64,000 nucleotides of DNA from Bacteroidaceae bacterium (GTDB lineage: Bacteria; Bacteroidota; Bacteroidia; Bacteroidales; Bacteroidaceae), in contig JAFXQT010000011.1 in the NCBI GenBank assembly GCA_017526905.1, positions 1 to 64,000 of the forward strand, written 5' to 3'. A program made the position numbers and the translations under genes. Under the pieces are notes generated by a model, which had not been told where the DNA came from, searched no databases, and was given only the letters and a program-made list of their open reading frames with translations. This document shows, piece after piece, positions 7,686-16,664 of this stretch (positions are counted from its first letter, which is position 1; every line of letters starts with the position of its first letter).

Positions 7686-9641
7686 TCAGAAACTCAGGTT
7701 GACGCCCGCCATCACCGTGGCACGGGGCATCGGATAGCCTTGGTTTATTTCGTAGCGTTGGGCCAGGAGGTTCTCGCCCTTCAGCCACAAGCCCATGCAC
7801 TTGAGCACCTGATAACTTACGGTGGCATTGAGCAGCGTGAAGTTCTCCTTCTGCGGAGCGTTGCCCGTGGCTGTGTAAAGGCCGCTCACCTGCTGCAAGC
7901 CCGCGGCTACGTGCCAGCCCGCCTGACGGAAGGTGGCGCCAAGATAGCCCTTGTAGGTGGGCGCTGCCACCACGGGCGTTTCCATGTCCAGATAGCTGTG
8001 ATTGGTGGCCACAGTCCAGTGGCCGTTAATCTTGTAGGAGGCCTCCACCTCAAAGCCTTTGTTTTTGAACGAACCGGTGTTGATGTTCCTGCCAGCCACC
8101 GTCTGCACCATATTGTCGGCATTGATCAGGAAGAGGTTTACGCCATAGGTGAGGCGGCCGTCGAGCAGGCGCTGACGCCAAGCCAGTTCGTAGTTCATCA
8201 TGCGTTCGGCACGGAGCGAATCGTGGTTGGCTGTGCCATACAGATACATCTCGCGCGTGGTGGGATTGCGGAAACCTTTGCTCACCGTGGCCTTCAGTTC
8301 GCCTGTGCGCACCGGGCGCCACACCAGACCGGCCTGCGGCACCCACTCGCCTCCGGCCGTGGAATGGTGGTCGTAGCGCAGGCCGGCATCCACCGTTAGC
8401 CAGGAGGTGATGTCCTGGCGGAAATCCACATAGGCAGCCACCTCGTTCTCGTGGGCATGCGCGCTCTGCATAAGGCGTCGCTGCGTGGTGACGATGGCGC
8501 CCGTCTGGCGGTCGGTATAATAGGCACGGCCATAAATGTGCTGATAGTCCAGGCCAAACGTAAGGCGGTTGCCCTCGAACAGACGTGCGCTCTCATACCA
8601 CGACACACCCGCCACGGCATCCTTCGAGCGGAACAAATCCGTCTGCGGCGTGCCGCCATCGGCGTTATAGCCATCGTTTATCTTGTGCCGGCCAAAGTTG
8701 TCATACACGCTCACGGCACCGCTCAGCCTGTCGTAATGATGCTCCAGCACCAGGCTGGCCGCGCCGCGGGTAATCCACTGGTCGTTCTCCAGCTTGGGCT
8801 GAGTCACCAAGCCAGGATTGCTGGCATTGAAGTGGGTCAGGTCCAGATCGGCAAACACATTCCAATGGCTGGACAGGTCATAGCCCAGCTTCACATAGCC
8901 GCCGTACTGCTCAAAGCCCATGTGTGGGCGGTGGTTGTCGGTGCGGCTGTACTGCAGGGCCACGGTTGAGCTGAAACGGCCCTGGCGCACCTGGTTGCTC
9001 AGCTCGGCCTGCACCGTGCCGTAGGAACCGGCTCCGAGATGCACCTGCGTGCGCACACCATCGGCACGCATGCCGCGCGTTACGATATTGATCACGCCAC
9101 CCATGGCATTGCTACCATAGAGCATCGATGCCGGGCCGCGCGCCACTTCGACACGCTCGGCCATGAGGGTCTGGTAGCTGTCGGCAATGCTGTGGCCGTA
9201 CACGCCGTTGTACTGCGGATGCCCGTCGATGAGCACCAGCATCTGTCCGCTTCCGGCCGACAGGCCGCGCATGCTGATGCCACCGGCGGCGCCTGTCGAA
9301 ACGCCGTAGCCCATCACGCCGCGCGAGGTAACAAACAGGCCGGGCACCTGCTCGGTCAGTGTGGGCAGCACATTGGTGCGCTGGTGCTGAGTCAGTGCAT
9401 CGCGCCCCACCACCGAAACGGTCAGGGGCAGATGGCGGATATCTGTGTGGTTGCGAGTGCCTGTCACCACGACGTCGCCAAGGGTGGTTGAGCGCAGCTG
9501 GTTGCCAAGGGTGTCGGCAGGCAACAAGGCAGCCTCTGCGGCGACAGTTGTTAGACTTTCCTGTGGCTCTTGAATGGGTCGATTGGCAGCCCGAGCCGTA
9601 ACTGTTGTCAGCATTACGGCCAAGATGAGAAGTTGTTTCAT
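7686..9641 (-). CDS. TonB-dependent outer-membrane receptor
   Basis: This 651-residue protein has a signal peptide of about 18 residues. The plug domain spans about 50-190 (LGDVVVTGTRN; SMRGLSAGSGQMLVLIDG; VEVARGPASMLYGSNAMGG; GVINIVTRG). A 22-strand barrel pattern follows and ends in aromatic Phe (ATVMAGVNLSF), the usual BAM signal. The size and lack of an N-terminal carboxypeptidase-like domain place it with BtuB/FepA/CirA-type receptors rather than SusC. The ligand (cobalamin, siderophore, haem or glycan) is not readable. It begins 22 bases after fkp on the same strand with no promoter seen, so it is probably the third gene of the manC-fkp operon, an unexpected pairing. Confidence 0.9.
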   Translation of the reverse strand: MKQLLILAVMLTTVTARAANRPIQEPQESLTTVAAEAALLPADTLGNQLRSTTLGDVVVTGTRNHTDIRHLPLTVSVVGRDALTQHQRTNVLPTLTEQVPGLFVTSRGVMGYGVSTGAAGGISMRGLSAGSGQMLVLIDGHPQYNGVYGHSIADSYQTLMAERVEVARGPASMLYGSNAMGGVINIVTRGMRADGVRTQVHLGAGSYGTVQAELSNQVRQGRFSSTVALQYSRTDNHRPHMGFEQYGGYVKLGYDLSSHWNVFADLDLTHFNASNPGLVTQPKLENDQWITRGAASLVLEHHYDRLSGAVSVYDNFGRHKINDGYNADGGTPQTDLFRSKDAVAGVSWYESARLFEGNRLTFGLDYQHIYGRAYYTDRQTGAIVTTQRRLMQSAHAHENEVAAYVDFRQDITSWLTVDAGLRYDHHSTAGGEWVPQAGLVWRPVRTGELKATVSKGFRNPTTREMYLYGTANHDSLRAERMMNYELAWRQRLLDGRLTYGVNLFLINADNMVQTVAGRNINTGSFKNKGFEVEASYKINGHWTVATNHSYLDMETPVVAAPTYKGYLGATFRQAGWHVAAGLQQVSGLYTATGNAPQKENFTLLNATVSYQVLKCMGLWLKGENLLAQRYEINQGYPMPRATVMAGVNLSF

Positions 9642-9663
9642 CGTGTTTCTGGTTTGAGTGTTT

Positions 9664-12342
9664 TTATGGATGGGTTGTGTTTGAGTTACTATCGGAGGCA
9701 GGCACCTTCACCACATGCAAGCCATATCGGCCCAGGCCGAACTCATAGAAGCCGGCTGTGGGCGAAGGTGGATTGGCAGTGAGGCGACGGCGGATGAGCG
9801 CGGCGGCATCGGCATCGCGTGCCACCATGTAGAGGAAGCCGCCGCCGCCGGCACCGGGCAATTTATAGCCCAGGCAGAGGTCGTCGATCTGCTGGCAGAT
9901 GGCCTGCACGGCCGGTGGGTTGCAGCCGGCATCCAACTGCTGGTTCTGCTGCCAGTTGGCCCGCAGGCAAGCTCCATAGGCTTCCAGCGCCTGCTGCGGA
10001 TTGACATCGGCCAGGCGGATGGCATCGGCCATGACATAGGCGTGTTGCTTCATTTCGAAGAGATGGCGCTGCTGCAAAGGCTCGCGCAGGAACATGCGGC
10101 GCACGATCTGCCCCAATATCTGCCGCGCCGTGCGGGTAATGCCCGTGAAGTAGAGCAGGTGGCAAGGAGCCAGGTCGGGGAGGGTCCAAAGAGTGGAGGG
10201 CAAAGGCGTGATGGCTGGCTTCTGCAATGTGCCAGGCTGGGTCACCAGCAACTTGGCCGCCGGAATGATGCCACCATACTGATCCTGCCAGCCGCCACCT
10301 GAAGTGAGCAGCTGTTCCAGCACCAACGTCCGGTACCCAATCTCCTCGCGGCTCCAATCCAAATGGCAGTAGGCCGCCAGCGCTGCCAGCACCGTGGCGG
10401 CCAACACACTGCTGGTGCCCAAACCGCTACCTGCCGGAACAGGGCTATTCATAACCAACTCGAAGCCTCGGCCGTTAAGTTGCTCTTTAAGAGAAGCGTA
10501 TCGACCGCCGTTAAAGCGGGGATCGAAGCCTACCAACGCCAGCGCAGCCTTCGGGATGGAGAAGGCCGAACGTAGATGGGCATAGTCGGCCAAGTCCTCG
10601 TAGGTGCTGACGAAGCACTGCTGATTCAGGTCGCGGGAGATGATATGAATGCGGGGCTCGGGCAAAGGATGAACGAAGCAGGAGAGCGGTGCATTGCCAT
10701 TGAGCAGGAGCGACACATTGACCACCGCCCCGCCATGCTGGATGCAGAAGGGGGGCGTGTCCGTCCAACCTCCCGACACATCCATGCGGAGGGGAGCCGT
10801 GGCACGCACTTCGGCATACTGGTCATCGATCTGCGGGCAGACCTCGTGACCGGCCAAAAGCGGCTCGGTAATCTGCGCGCGCAACCGTGCAAAGGCCCGC
10901 GGCTCATCCAACCTGGCCTCGCGCAAGGCAAGGCGTTGGCGGTACAAACGCGGCAGGTTGGCACGTTCCATCAGCTGGTCGGCGCTGAGGCGTTCGGCAT
11001 TGGCATAAAGCGGGTGGCAGGCATCGGCAGACGGTGCCAACATCCATGCCAGCAAGGGGCCTGCATCCTCCAGGCCAACCACCGGGAACAACGGCGCCTC
11101 CTGAATATCGGCGGCGCCCAGTATATCAGGCTGTGTTACATGATGGGCTTCCAGCCACTGGCCGAGCGGTTGGCCCATGAACAAGGTGGCGGGATCGGTC
11201 GGCGCACCACGGAAGGCATCGGCGTAGCCATAGGGCCGAAGCGCATAGGCTTCGGCACCCACCGGAACCACATCGACACACTGCCCGGCGCGTAGGGCCA
11301 ACGGTGCAGAAAGGCGCGGCACACCCGTTACCACATTGCGGCCGGGCATGGTCCAGCCCTCGGTGACGCTGTTCTCTACCCAGATAGCATCAGGATTGGG
11401 CTGGCCTGTGAGGGTGGCCACTGACGTAATCAGTTCGGGGGTAGTGCCGAAATGCAGGAAGCGTCCTTCGGGCAGCGGAACGATGGCTACAGAGAGCGCA
11501 CTGACCTCGGCATCGGGCGTGTGTGGATGCCGTCCCAGCGCAGTGCCAAACTGGCCGTACAGGTCGTAGAAGCCGATGTTGCCATCGGCTTGGCAAGACC
11601 GCCGGCACAGCACTTGGACAGCGCGGTCGGACAAGGCCCAGAGGCCGATGTCGAGCAAAAGCGTGTGGGTAGATGTATATTGCTGCTGCTCGGTCACGGA
11701 GGGCTTCTGCAGCATGAAATCAAGAGTGAGTCCGTCGGCTGCCGACAGGGCATAGACACCGTGATGCGACAGCTGCTCGGGTGCCGCCGGCAAGGCATAG
11801 CACACCACATCGGCCTGCGGCATAGGCTGGGCCGGCAGGGGCGACGATATCAGGACATCGCCCGAAAGCACCAGCGTGTGAATGGATGCCGGAGCCGTCT
11901 GCATCAGTGCCTCACAGAAGGGCAAGCCCTCAGACAAGAGGTTACGCCCGTCGGCATCGATAGGTGCCAACACCTTGCCCGAAGGAGCATAGGCCGGAAG
12001 CCGACGGGACTGTCCGCCGGCATGGATCAGCACCCGGCGTTCGGCCGAGAGCCACTTGTTAAAAGCGGGACTGGAAAAGGGTTGGGAAGGCAAGGAAGAC
12101 GAAGGGGTGGCCTGTTGGGAAGAGGGTCCGGAAGAAGAGGGTTCGGAAGAAGAGGGTTCGGAAGAAGAGGGATGTGAAGACGCATGCTGCCAAGCCTGCC
12201 AGAGCAGCCAGGCGGTTCCCCCACCCGACCCCAGCTTATGACCAACGGGATCGGAGGTGCAGAAATAATCCGACGCGGGCAGTCCTTCCACGGCATGAAA
12301 GGCTCGCACCAGGTTGGGCGGCAGGGAAAGGAGTTTCTTCAT
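9664..12342 (-). CDS. fkp: Bifunctional L-fucokinase / GDP-L-fucose pyrophosphorylase
   Basis: This 892-residue protein carries the landmarks of Bacteroides Fkp (about 949 residues). The N-terminal nucleotidyltransferase half has FCTSDPVGHKLGSGGGT, HAGGQSRRLPAYAPSGK at about 107-123, DVVCYALP and LDFMLQKPS. The C-terminal GHMP kinase has PAGSGLGTSSVLAA, GGGWQDQYGG, GITRTARQI and YKLPGAGGGGFLYMVA. The enzyme phosphorylates fucose and then makes GDP-fucose for surface glycans. Start at 12342 follows an AGGTGG element and lies 8 bases after manC stop, so the two are translationally coupled. An odd feature is a Ser/Pro/Glu-rich linker at residues 54-92, between the GSGGGT motif and GGQSRR, encoded partly by a 15-bp repeat. 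Confidence 0.95.
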   Translation of the reverse strand: MKKLLSLPPNLVRAFHAVEGLPASDYFCTSDPVGHKLGSGGGTAWLLWQAWQHASSHPSSSEPSSSEPSSSGPSSQQATPSSSLPSQPFSSPAFNKWLSAERRVLIHAGGQSRRLPAYAPSGKVLAPIDADGRNLLSEGLPFCEALMQTAPASIHTLVLSGDVLISSPLPAQPMPQADVVCYALPAAPEQLSHHGVYALSAADGLTLDFMLQKPSVTEQQQYTSTHTLLLDIGLWALSDRAVQVLCRRSCQADGNIGFYDLYGQFGTALGRHPHTPDAEVSALSVAIVPLPEGRFLHFGTTPELITSVATLTGQPNPDAIWVENSVTEGWTMPGRNVVTGVPRLSAPLALRAGQCVDVVPVGAEAYALRPYGYADAFRGAPTDPATLFMGQPLGQWLEAHHVTQPDILGAADIQEAPLFPVVGLEDAGPLLAWMLAPSADACHPLYANAERLSADQLMERANLPRLYRQRLALREARLDEPRAFARLRAQITEPLLAGHEVCPQIDDQYAEVRATAPLRMDVSGGWTDTPPFCIQHGGAVVNVSLLLNGNAPLSCFVHPLPEPRIHIISRDLNQQCFVSTYEDLADYAHLRSAFSIPKAALALVGFDPRFNGGRYASLKEQLNGRGFELVMNSPVPAGSGLGTSSVLAATVLAALAAYCHLDWSREEIGYRTLVLEQLLTSGGGWQDQYGGIIPAAKLLVTQPGTLQKPAITPLPSTLWTLPDLAPCHLLYFTGITRTARQILGQIVRRMFLREPLQQRHLFEMKQHAYVMADAIRLADVNPQQALEAYGACLRANWQQNQQLDAGCNPPAVQAICQQIDDLCLGYKLPGAGGGGFLYMVARDADAAALIRRRLTANPPSPTAGFYEFGLGRYGLHVVKVPASDSNSNTTHP
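12131..12175 (-). repeat. 15-bp minisatellite inside fkp
   Basis: Two exact copies of GAAGAAGAGGGTTCG (12131-12145, 12146-12160) are followed by a diverged third (12161-12175) and preceded by a partial copy. Read on the minus strand they encode PSSSE-type pentapeptides. The unit keeps frame, so copy number could vary without breaking fkp. Confidence 0.85.
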
Positions 12343-12350
12343 CGTTCCAC

Positions 12351-13403
12351 CTACATCTTGCACAAACGCTGTTCCTCGGAGAGCTTGCACACCAGCAGGG
12401 CCCCGTTATGCTCGGCCACGATGTAGCCGTCCAGGCCCTGCACCACTACCTTATGTTCGCCCGTGGTATGCACAATGCAGTTAGAGCTCTCGTACATATT
12501 TATATTCTGACCGATGCACACGTTGCCGTTGGCATCGGGGGTGCCCTGCTCCAACAGCGAGCCCCAGGTGCCCAGGTCGCTCCAGCCGAAGTCGGCAGGG
12601 AACACGAAAATCTCCTCGGCTTTCTCCATCACGGCATAGTCGATGGAGATGTTGGGGCATGAAGGGAACATTGTATCGATGGCGTCACGCTCGTCGGCCG
12701 TGCCATACACCGGCAGCAAATCCTCGAAGATACGCGCGATGTCCGGCTGGTAGATACGCAATGCATTGACAATGGTGGACACGCGGAACAGGAAGATGCC
12801 GCTGTTCCACAGATAGTAGTTCTGGCGCACATACTTCTCGGCGGTGGCCAGGTCGGGCTTCTCACGGAACGAATCCACGCGGAATATCTCGCGGTTGCGG
12901 GCACTGGGTTCGCTCAAGTCGGCCTGAATGTAGCCATAGCCCGTTTCGGGGCGGGTCGGTTTCATGCCGAGCGTCAGGATGGCATCGTTCTCGGCCGTGA
13001 AGGCAAGGCTTGATGCAAGCACACGCCGGAACTCGTCCACGTTCATCACAACATGGTCGGCTGGGGTCACCACAATATTGGCCTTAGGGTTGAGCGCCTT
13101 GATGCGCCAACTGGCATAGGCAATGCACGGGGCCGTGTTGCGGCGGCACGGTTCGGTCAGGATGTGTCCCTGAGGCAGGTCGGGCAACTGCTTTGCCACC
13201 AGGTCGGCATAGGCAGCGCTGGTCACTACCCATGTGTTCTCGGGCATACAAAGACCTTTGAAACGGTCGGCAGTAAGCTGCAAGAGCGAACGGCCACATC
13301 CCAGCACATCGATGAACTGCTTGGGGCACTGCGGCGTGCTCATCGGCCAAAAGCGACTGCCGATGCCGCCAGCCATAATAACTAAGTGATTGTTCGGATT
13401 CAT
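12351..13403 (-). CDS. manC: Mannose-1-phosphate guanylyltransferase
   Basis: This 350-residue enzyme makes GDP-mannose from GTP and mannose-1-phosphate. It carries the signature IMAGGIGSRFWPMSTPQ followed by PKQF, then the sugar-binding region RPETGYGYIQ, FREKPD and WNSGIFLFR. It is a stand-alone pyrophosphorylase without a fused phosphomannose isomerase domain. I chose MNPNNH at 13403 because homologues begin this way; an in-frame ATG at 13418 would add five residues. It is the first gene of manC-fkp-receptor, behind a TACCTTTGC box at 13438-13446. GDP-mannose is also the precursor of GDP-fucose by the de novo route. Confidence 0.93.
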   Translation of the reverse strand: MNPNNHLVIMAGGIGSRFWPMSTPQCPKQFIDVLGCGRSLLQLTADRFKGLCMPENTWVVTSAAYADLVAKQLPDLPQGHILTEPCRRNTAPCIAYASWRIKALNPKANIVVTPADHVVMNVDEFRRVLASSLAFTAENDAILTLGMKPTRPETGYGYIQADLSEPSARNREIFRVDSFREKPDLATAEKYVRQNYYLWNSGIFLFRVSTIVNALRIYQPDIARIFEDLLPVYGTADERDAIDTMFPSCPNISIDYAVMEKAEEIFVFPADFGWSDLGTWGSLLEQGTPDANGNVCIGQNINMYESSNCIVHTTGEHKVVVQGLDGYIVAEHNGALLVCKLSEEQRLCKM

Positions 13404-13437
13404 TGTGATAAGAGCCATCTTGGCGTGTATTGAGGGT

Positions 13438-13446
13438 GCAAAGGTA
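13438..13446 (-). promoter_or_regulatory. -7 promoter box for the manC operon
   Basis: The minus strand reads TACCTTTGC, 35 bases before the preferred start at 13403. Transcription would begin about 12 bases before the alternative ATG at 13418, which also favours the downstream start. Confidence 0.7.
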
Positions 13447-13522
13447 GCGATTTCTTGTCAACTAAGACTAATTTCGCGACCTTTTTTATAAAAAAACGTG
13501 ACGTGTGTAGCCCCATTCTCAT

Positions 13523-13530
13523 TATTTTTG
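13523..13530 (+). promoter_or_regulatory. Probable -7 promoter box for glnS
   Basis: TATTTTTG fits TAnnTTTG and is followed at once by a second, weaker TACCTTCGC. The implied leader to the glnS ATG at 13621 is about 85 bases. Confidence 0.45.
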
Positions 13531-13620
13531 TACCTTCGCGCCGAAAACGAGGTGCCTGCCCACCCACCAAGGGCAACCAAACGCACAAGGGCACGGCGCC
13601 ACCCAAACACCAAGACACCT

Positions 13621-15444
13621 ATGAATACAACAACTGAACCCACAGGGGCTGCCGAGAAGCGAAGCCTCAACTTTATTGAGCAGAAAGTAGAAGCCGACCT
13701 GCACGAAGGCAAGAATAACGGACGCCTGCAAACGCGCTTCCCGCCCGAACCCAACGGCTACCTGCATATAGGACACGCCAAGGCCATCGCCCTGGACTTC
13801 GGTCTGGCCGAGCGCTACGGCGGCGAGTGCAACCTGCGCTTCGACGACACCAACCCACAGAAGGAGGACACGGAGTACATCGAGAGCATCGAGCAGGACA
13901 TCAAGTGGCTGGGCTTCAAGTGGGCCCACGTCTATTATGCCAGCGACTACTTCCAGGAGCTGTGGGACTTTGCCGTGTGGCTTATCAAGAAAGGACGTGC
14001 CTACGTGGACGAGCAGAGCGCCGAGCTGATAGCACAACAGAAAGGCACTACGACCAAGCCCGGCACCAACAGCCCCTACCGTGACCGACCCGTGGAGGAG
14101 AACCTGCGCCTGTTTGAGTTCATGAACAGCGGCCAGGCCACACCCGGAACGATGGTGCTGCGCGCCAAGATTGACATGGCACACCCCAACATGTTGTTCC
14201 GCGACCCGCTCATCTACCGCGTGCTGAACATCCCACACATCAAGACGGGCAACCGCTGGAACGCTTACCCCATGTACGACTTCACGCACGGGCAGAGCGA
14301 CTACCTGGAGGGTGTGACCCACTCGTGGTGTACGCTGGAATTTGTGGAGCACCGCCCCCTTTACGACCTGTTCGTGACGTGGATGAAGGAATGGGGCCAG
14401 GAACTGGCCGATGGCAAGCTGAAGCTGGATGCCTACGAGACCGACGAGCGGCTGAAGGCTTCGCTCGCGAACATACAATCGTATGACGGTCCGCGACAGA
14501 CCGAATTCAACAAGCTGAACCTGAACTATATCCTCTTGTCCAAGCGCAACCTGCGCGCCTTGGTCACCGATGGCCTGGTGAGCGGTTGGGACGACCCGCG
14601 CATGCCTACTATCTGCGGCTTCCGCCGTCGTGGCTACTCGCCCGAAGGCATACGCAACTTCATCAACAAGATCGGCTACACGACCTACGATGCGCTGAAC
14701 GATTTCGCGCTGATGGAAGCCGCCGTGCGCGAGGACCTCAACGCACGCGCCATCCGTGTGTCGGCCGTGCTCGACCCCGTCAAGGTGGTCATCACCAACT
14801 ATCCTGAGGACCAGTTGGAACAGCTGCAGGCTGTGAACAACCCCGAGAACGAGGCCGACGGCACGCACGAAGTAGAGTTCAGCCGCGAACTGTGGATCGA
14901 GCGCGACGACTTCATGGAAGTTGCCGAGAAGAAGTTCATGCGACTGGCACCCGGCAAAGAGGTGCGACTGAAGAACGCATACATTATTAAATGTAACGAG
15001 GAGCACCCCTGCGACAAGGATGCCGACGGCCGCGTCACCACCATCTACTGCACCTACGACCCCGAAACCCGCAGCGGACAGCCCGGAGCCGACCGCAAGA
15101 TTAAGGGAAAGACGCTGCATTGGGTGAGCTGCCACAATGCCGTGAAGGCCGAAGTGCGCCTGTACGAGCGCCTCTGGAAGGTGGAGAACCCACGCGACGA
15201 GCTGGCACGACTGCTGGACGAGGGCCTGCCCTACGAGGAGGCACGCGCGCAGATGCTCAACCCCGACAACCTGCACGTGCTGACCAACTGCTACGTAGAG
15301 CCCTTTGCCGCACAGATGCCGCCACTCAGCTACCTACAGTTCCAGCGCATCGGCTACTTCAACATCGACACCGACTCCACACCCGAGCACCTTGTGTTCA
15401 ACAAGACCGTTGGGCTGAAGGACACGTGGAACCGAAAAGCCTGA
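13621..15444 (+). CDS. glnS: Glutaminyl-tRNA synthetase
   Basis: This 607-residue class I aminoacyl-tRNA synthetase charges tRNA-Gln. FPPEPNGYLHIGHAKA contains the HIGH box and LLSKRNLRAL the KMSKS-equivalent loop. NLRFDDTNPQKEDTEY and the C-terminal anticodon-binding beta-barrels are typical of bacterial GlnRS. It is somewhat longer than E. coli GlnS (554) but lacks the C-terminal YqeY fusion. The frame is open upstream to 13498, but MNTTTE at 13621 matches the family start and lies downstream of the promoter. The TPR gene follows after 16 bases, so the two are probably cotranscribed. Confidence 0.97.
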   Translation: MNTTTEPTGAAEKRSLNFIEQKVEADLHEGKNNGRLQTRFPPEPNGYLHIGHAKAIALDFGLAERYGGECNLRFDDTNPQKEDTEYIESIEQDIKWLGFKWAHVYYASDYFQELWDFAVWLIKKGRAYVDEQSAELIAQQKGTTTKPGTNSPYRDRPVEENLRLFEFMNSGQATPGTMVLRAKIDMAHPNMLFRDPLIYRVLNIPHIKTGNRWNAYPMYDFTHGQSDYLEGVTHSWCTLEFVEHRPLYDLFVTWMKEWGQELADGKLKLDAYETDERLKASLANIQSYDGPRQTEFNKLNLNYILLSKRNLRALVTDGLVSGWDDPRMPTICGFRRRGYSPEGIRNFINKIGYTTYDALNDFALMEAAVREDLNARAIRVSAVLDPVKVVITNYPEDQLEQLQAVNNPENEADGTHEVEFSRELWIERDDFMEVAEKKFMRLAPGKEVRLKNAYIIKCNEEHPCDKDADGRVTTIYCTYDPETRSGQPGADRKIKGKTLHWVSCHNAVKAEVRLYERLWKVENPRDELARLLDEGLPYEEARAQMLNPDNLHVLTNCYVEPFAAQMPPLSYLQFQRIGYFNIDTDSTPEHLVFNKTVGLKDTWNRKA

Positions 15445-15460
15445 CACCACCAACCCCACC

Positions 15461-16555
15461 ATGCGCTACGAGGACAACCAAGAATACTTCAACGACCCCG
15501 ACTTTCTGCACATCCTGAACCAGTACGAACAGATGGAAGCCGGCGGGCCCAAGGCCTTCCTGGATGCAGACGACCTGACGGACGTGGCCGAGTACTACCT
15601 CATCGTGAAGGACGATGAGGCACGTGCCCGTGCATGCATCGACTACGCCTTGCAACTGTTCCCGCAAGCCACATCGCCGCTCATCTTTCAGGCCAGGCAA
15701 CACCTGCTGAACGACGACCTGGACACCACCCAGCAGCTGTGCGATGCCATACCCGACCAGGAGGACCGCGAAGTAATCTTCCTCAACGCCGAAATCATGG
15801 TGCGCCGCAAACTTACGTCGGCGGCCGTGCAATACCTGCTGGACAAAGGCAAGACCATCGAGTACGACTACGACTACTACCTGTACGACGGCGGCTGCAT
15901 CTTCATCGACTATGCCGAGTGGGAAGCCGCCCATACCCTTGCCAAGCACCTCTGCTCCTACGCACCCGACTGGTACAAGGCATGGCATCTAATGGCCGAT
16001 GCGCTGCTGGGATTGAGCCAATGGAAGGAGGCACTGACCTACATCAACCGCATGCTCGATGCCGACCCCTTCAGCATTGAAACCTGGAACTGGGCATCGG
16101 AAGCCTACTCGGGCAGCGAGGCCTACGAGAAAGCCGTCGAAGCCGCCGACTATGCCCTGGCCGTGGAGCCGGACAACGTGCGTGCCACACAGCTGAAAGC
16201 GCACGCTTTCCTGCACATGCAGCTGTACGAGCAGGCCATGCAGTTGTACAACGAAGTGCTGGACAGAGTGCCCGACGACGAGGCCACCATGGCCTTCATG
16301 ACCTACTGCTACCTGTGCATGGACCAGGTGGAGAAGGCCCGCCAGACCATTGAGCAGGCCGAGCTCCTGGCCGATGGCAACAGCCCCGAACAACAGATGA
16401 TTTATGAACAGCACGCCAACGTGCTGGCTGCCATGGGGCGCTACGATGAGGCCATCAGCTACATAGACAAGGCCCAGGCCGAAGGCGACGACGGCAAGAC
16501 TGACTACAACGCCATAAGGGCCGACTTCCGCCGCCGGCGCGACCTCGGCGAGTAA
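15461..16555 (+). CDS. Tetratricopeptide-repeat protein
   Basis: This 364-residue protein has no signal peptide and is made almost wholly of helical TPR-type repeats (for example WEAAHTLAKHLCSYAPDWYKA, read in shorter parts: ALTYINRMLDADPFSIETW; YEKAVEAADYALAVEPDN; YDEAISYIDKAQ). It is strongly acidic at the N-terminus (MRYEDNQEYFNDPDF). It is presumably a cytoplasmic scaffold for protein contacts; the partner is unknown. It lies directly behind glnS, an arrangement I cannot explain functionally. A cluster of GCGTACGC-containing repeats forms its terminator. Confidence 0.85.
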   Translation: MRYEDNQEYFNDPDFLHILNQYEQMEAGGPKAFLDADDLTDVAEYYLIVKDDEARARACIDYALQLFPQATSPLIFQARQHLLNDDLDTTQQLCDAIPDQEDREVIFLNAEIMVRRKLTSAAVQYLLDKGKTIEYDYDYYLYDGGCIFIDYAEWEAAHTLAKHLCSYAPDWYKAWHLMADALLGLSQWKEALTYINRMLDADPFSIETWNWASEAYSGSEAYEKAVEAADYALAVEPDNVRATQLKAHAFLHMQLYEQAMQLYNEVLDRVPDDEATMAFMTYCYLCMDQVEKARQTIEQAELLADGNSPEQQMIYEQHANVLAAMGRYDEAISYIDKAQAEGDDGKTDYNAIRADFRRRRDLGE

Positions 16556-16563
16556 GCATCACG

Positions 16564-16645
16564 AAGGCGTACGCTTTACTCAAGGAAGCCGTACGCTTTA
16601 CACGAAGAAGGCGTACGCTTTTCCTGTTGAAAGCGTACGCCTTTC
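16564..16645. terminator. Four-copy GCGTACGC repeat ending in a terminator hairpin
   Basis: The near-palindrome (A)AGGCGTACGCTTT occurs four times (about 16564, 16585, 16608, and inverted at 16630). The last two form a 14-bp perfect stem, 16608-16621 with 16630-16643, and an 8-base loop, followed by CTTTTGG. It lies between the convergent TPR gene and rubrerythrin gene and can terminate both. Confidence 0.75.
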
Positions 16646-16664
16646 TTTTGGCATGCTTTGGCGC

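Noticed and set aside
7686..9641. SusC-type glycan receptor of a polysaccharide-utilisation locus
   Set aside because: It is too short (651 residues), lacks the N-terminal carboxypeptidase-like domain, and has no SusD gene beside it.
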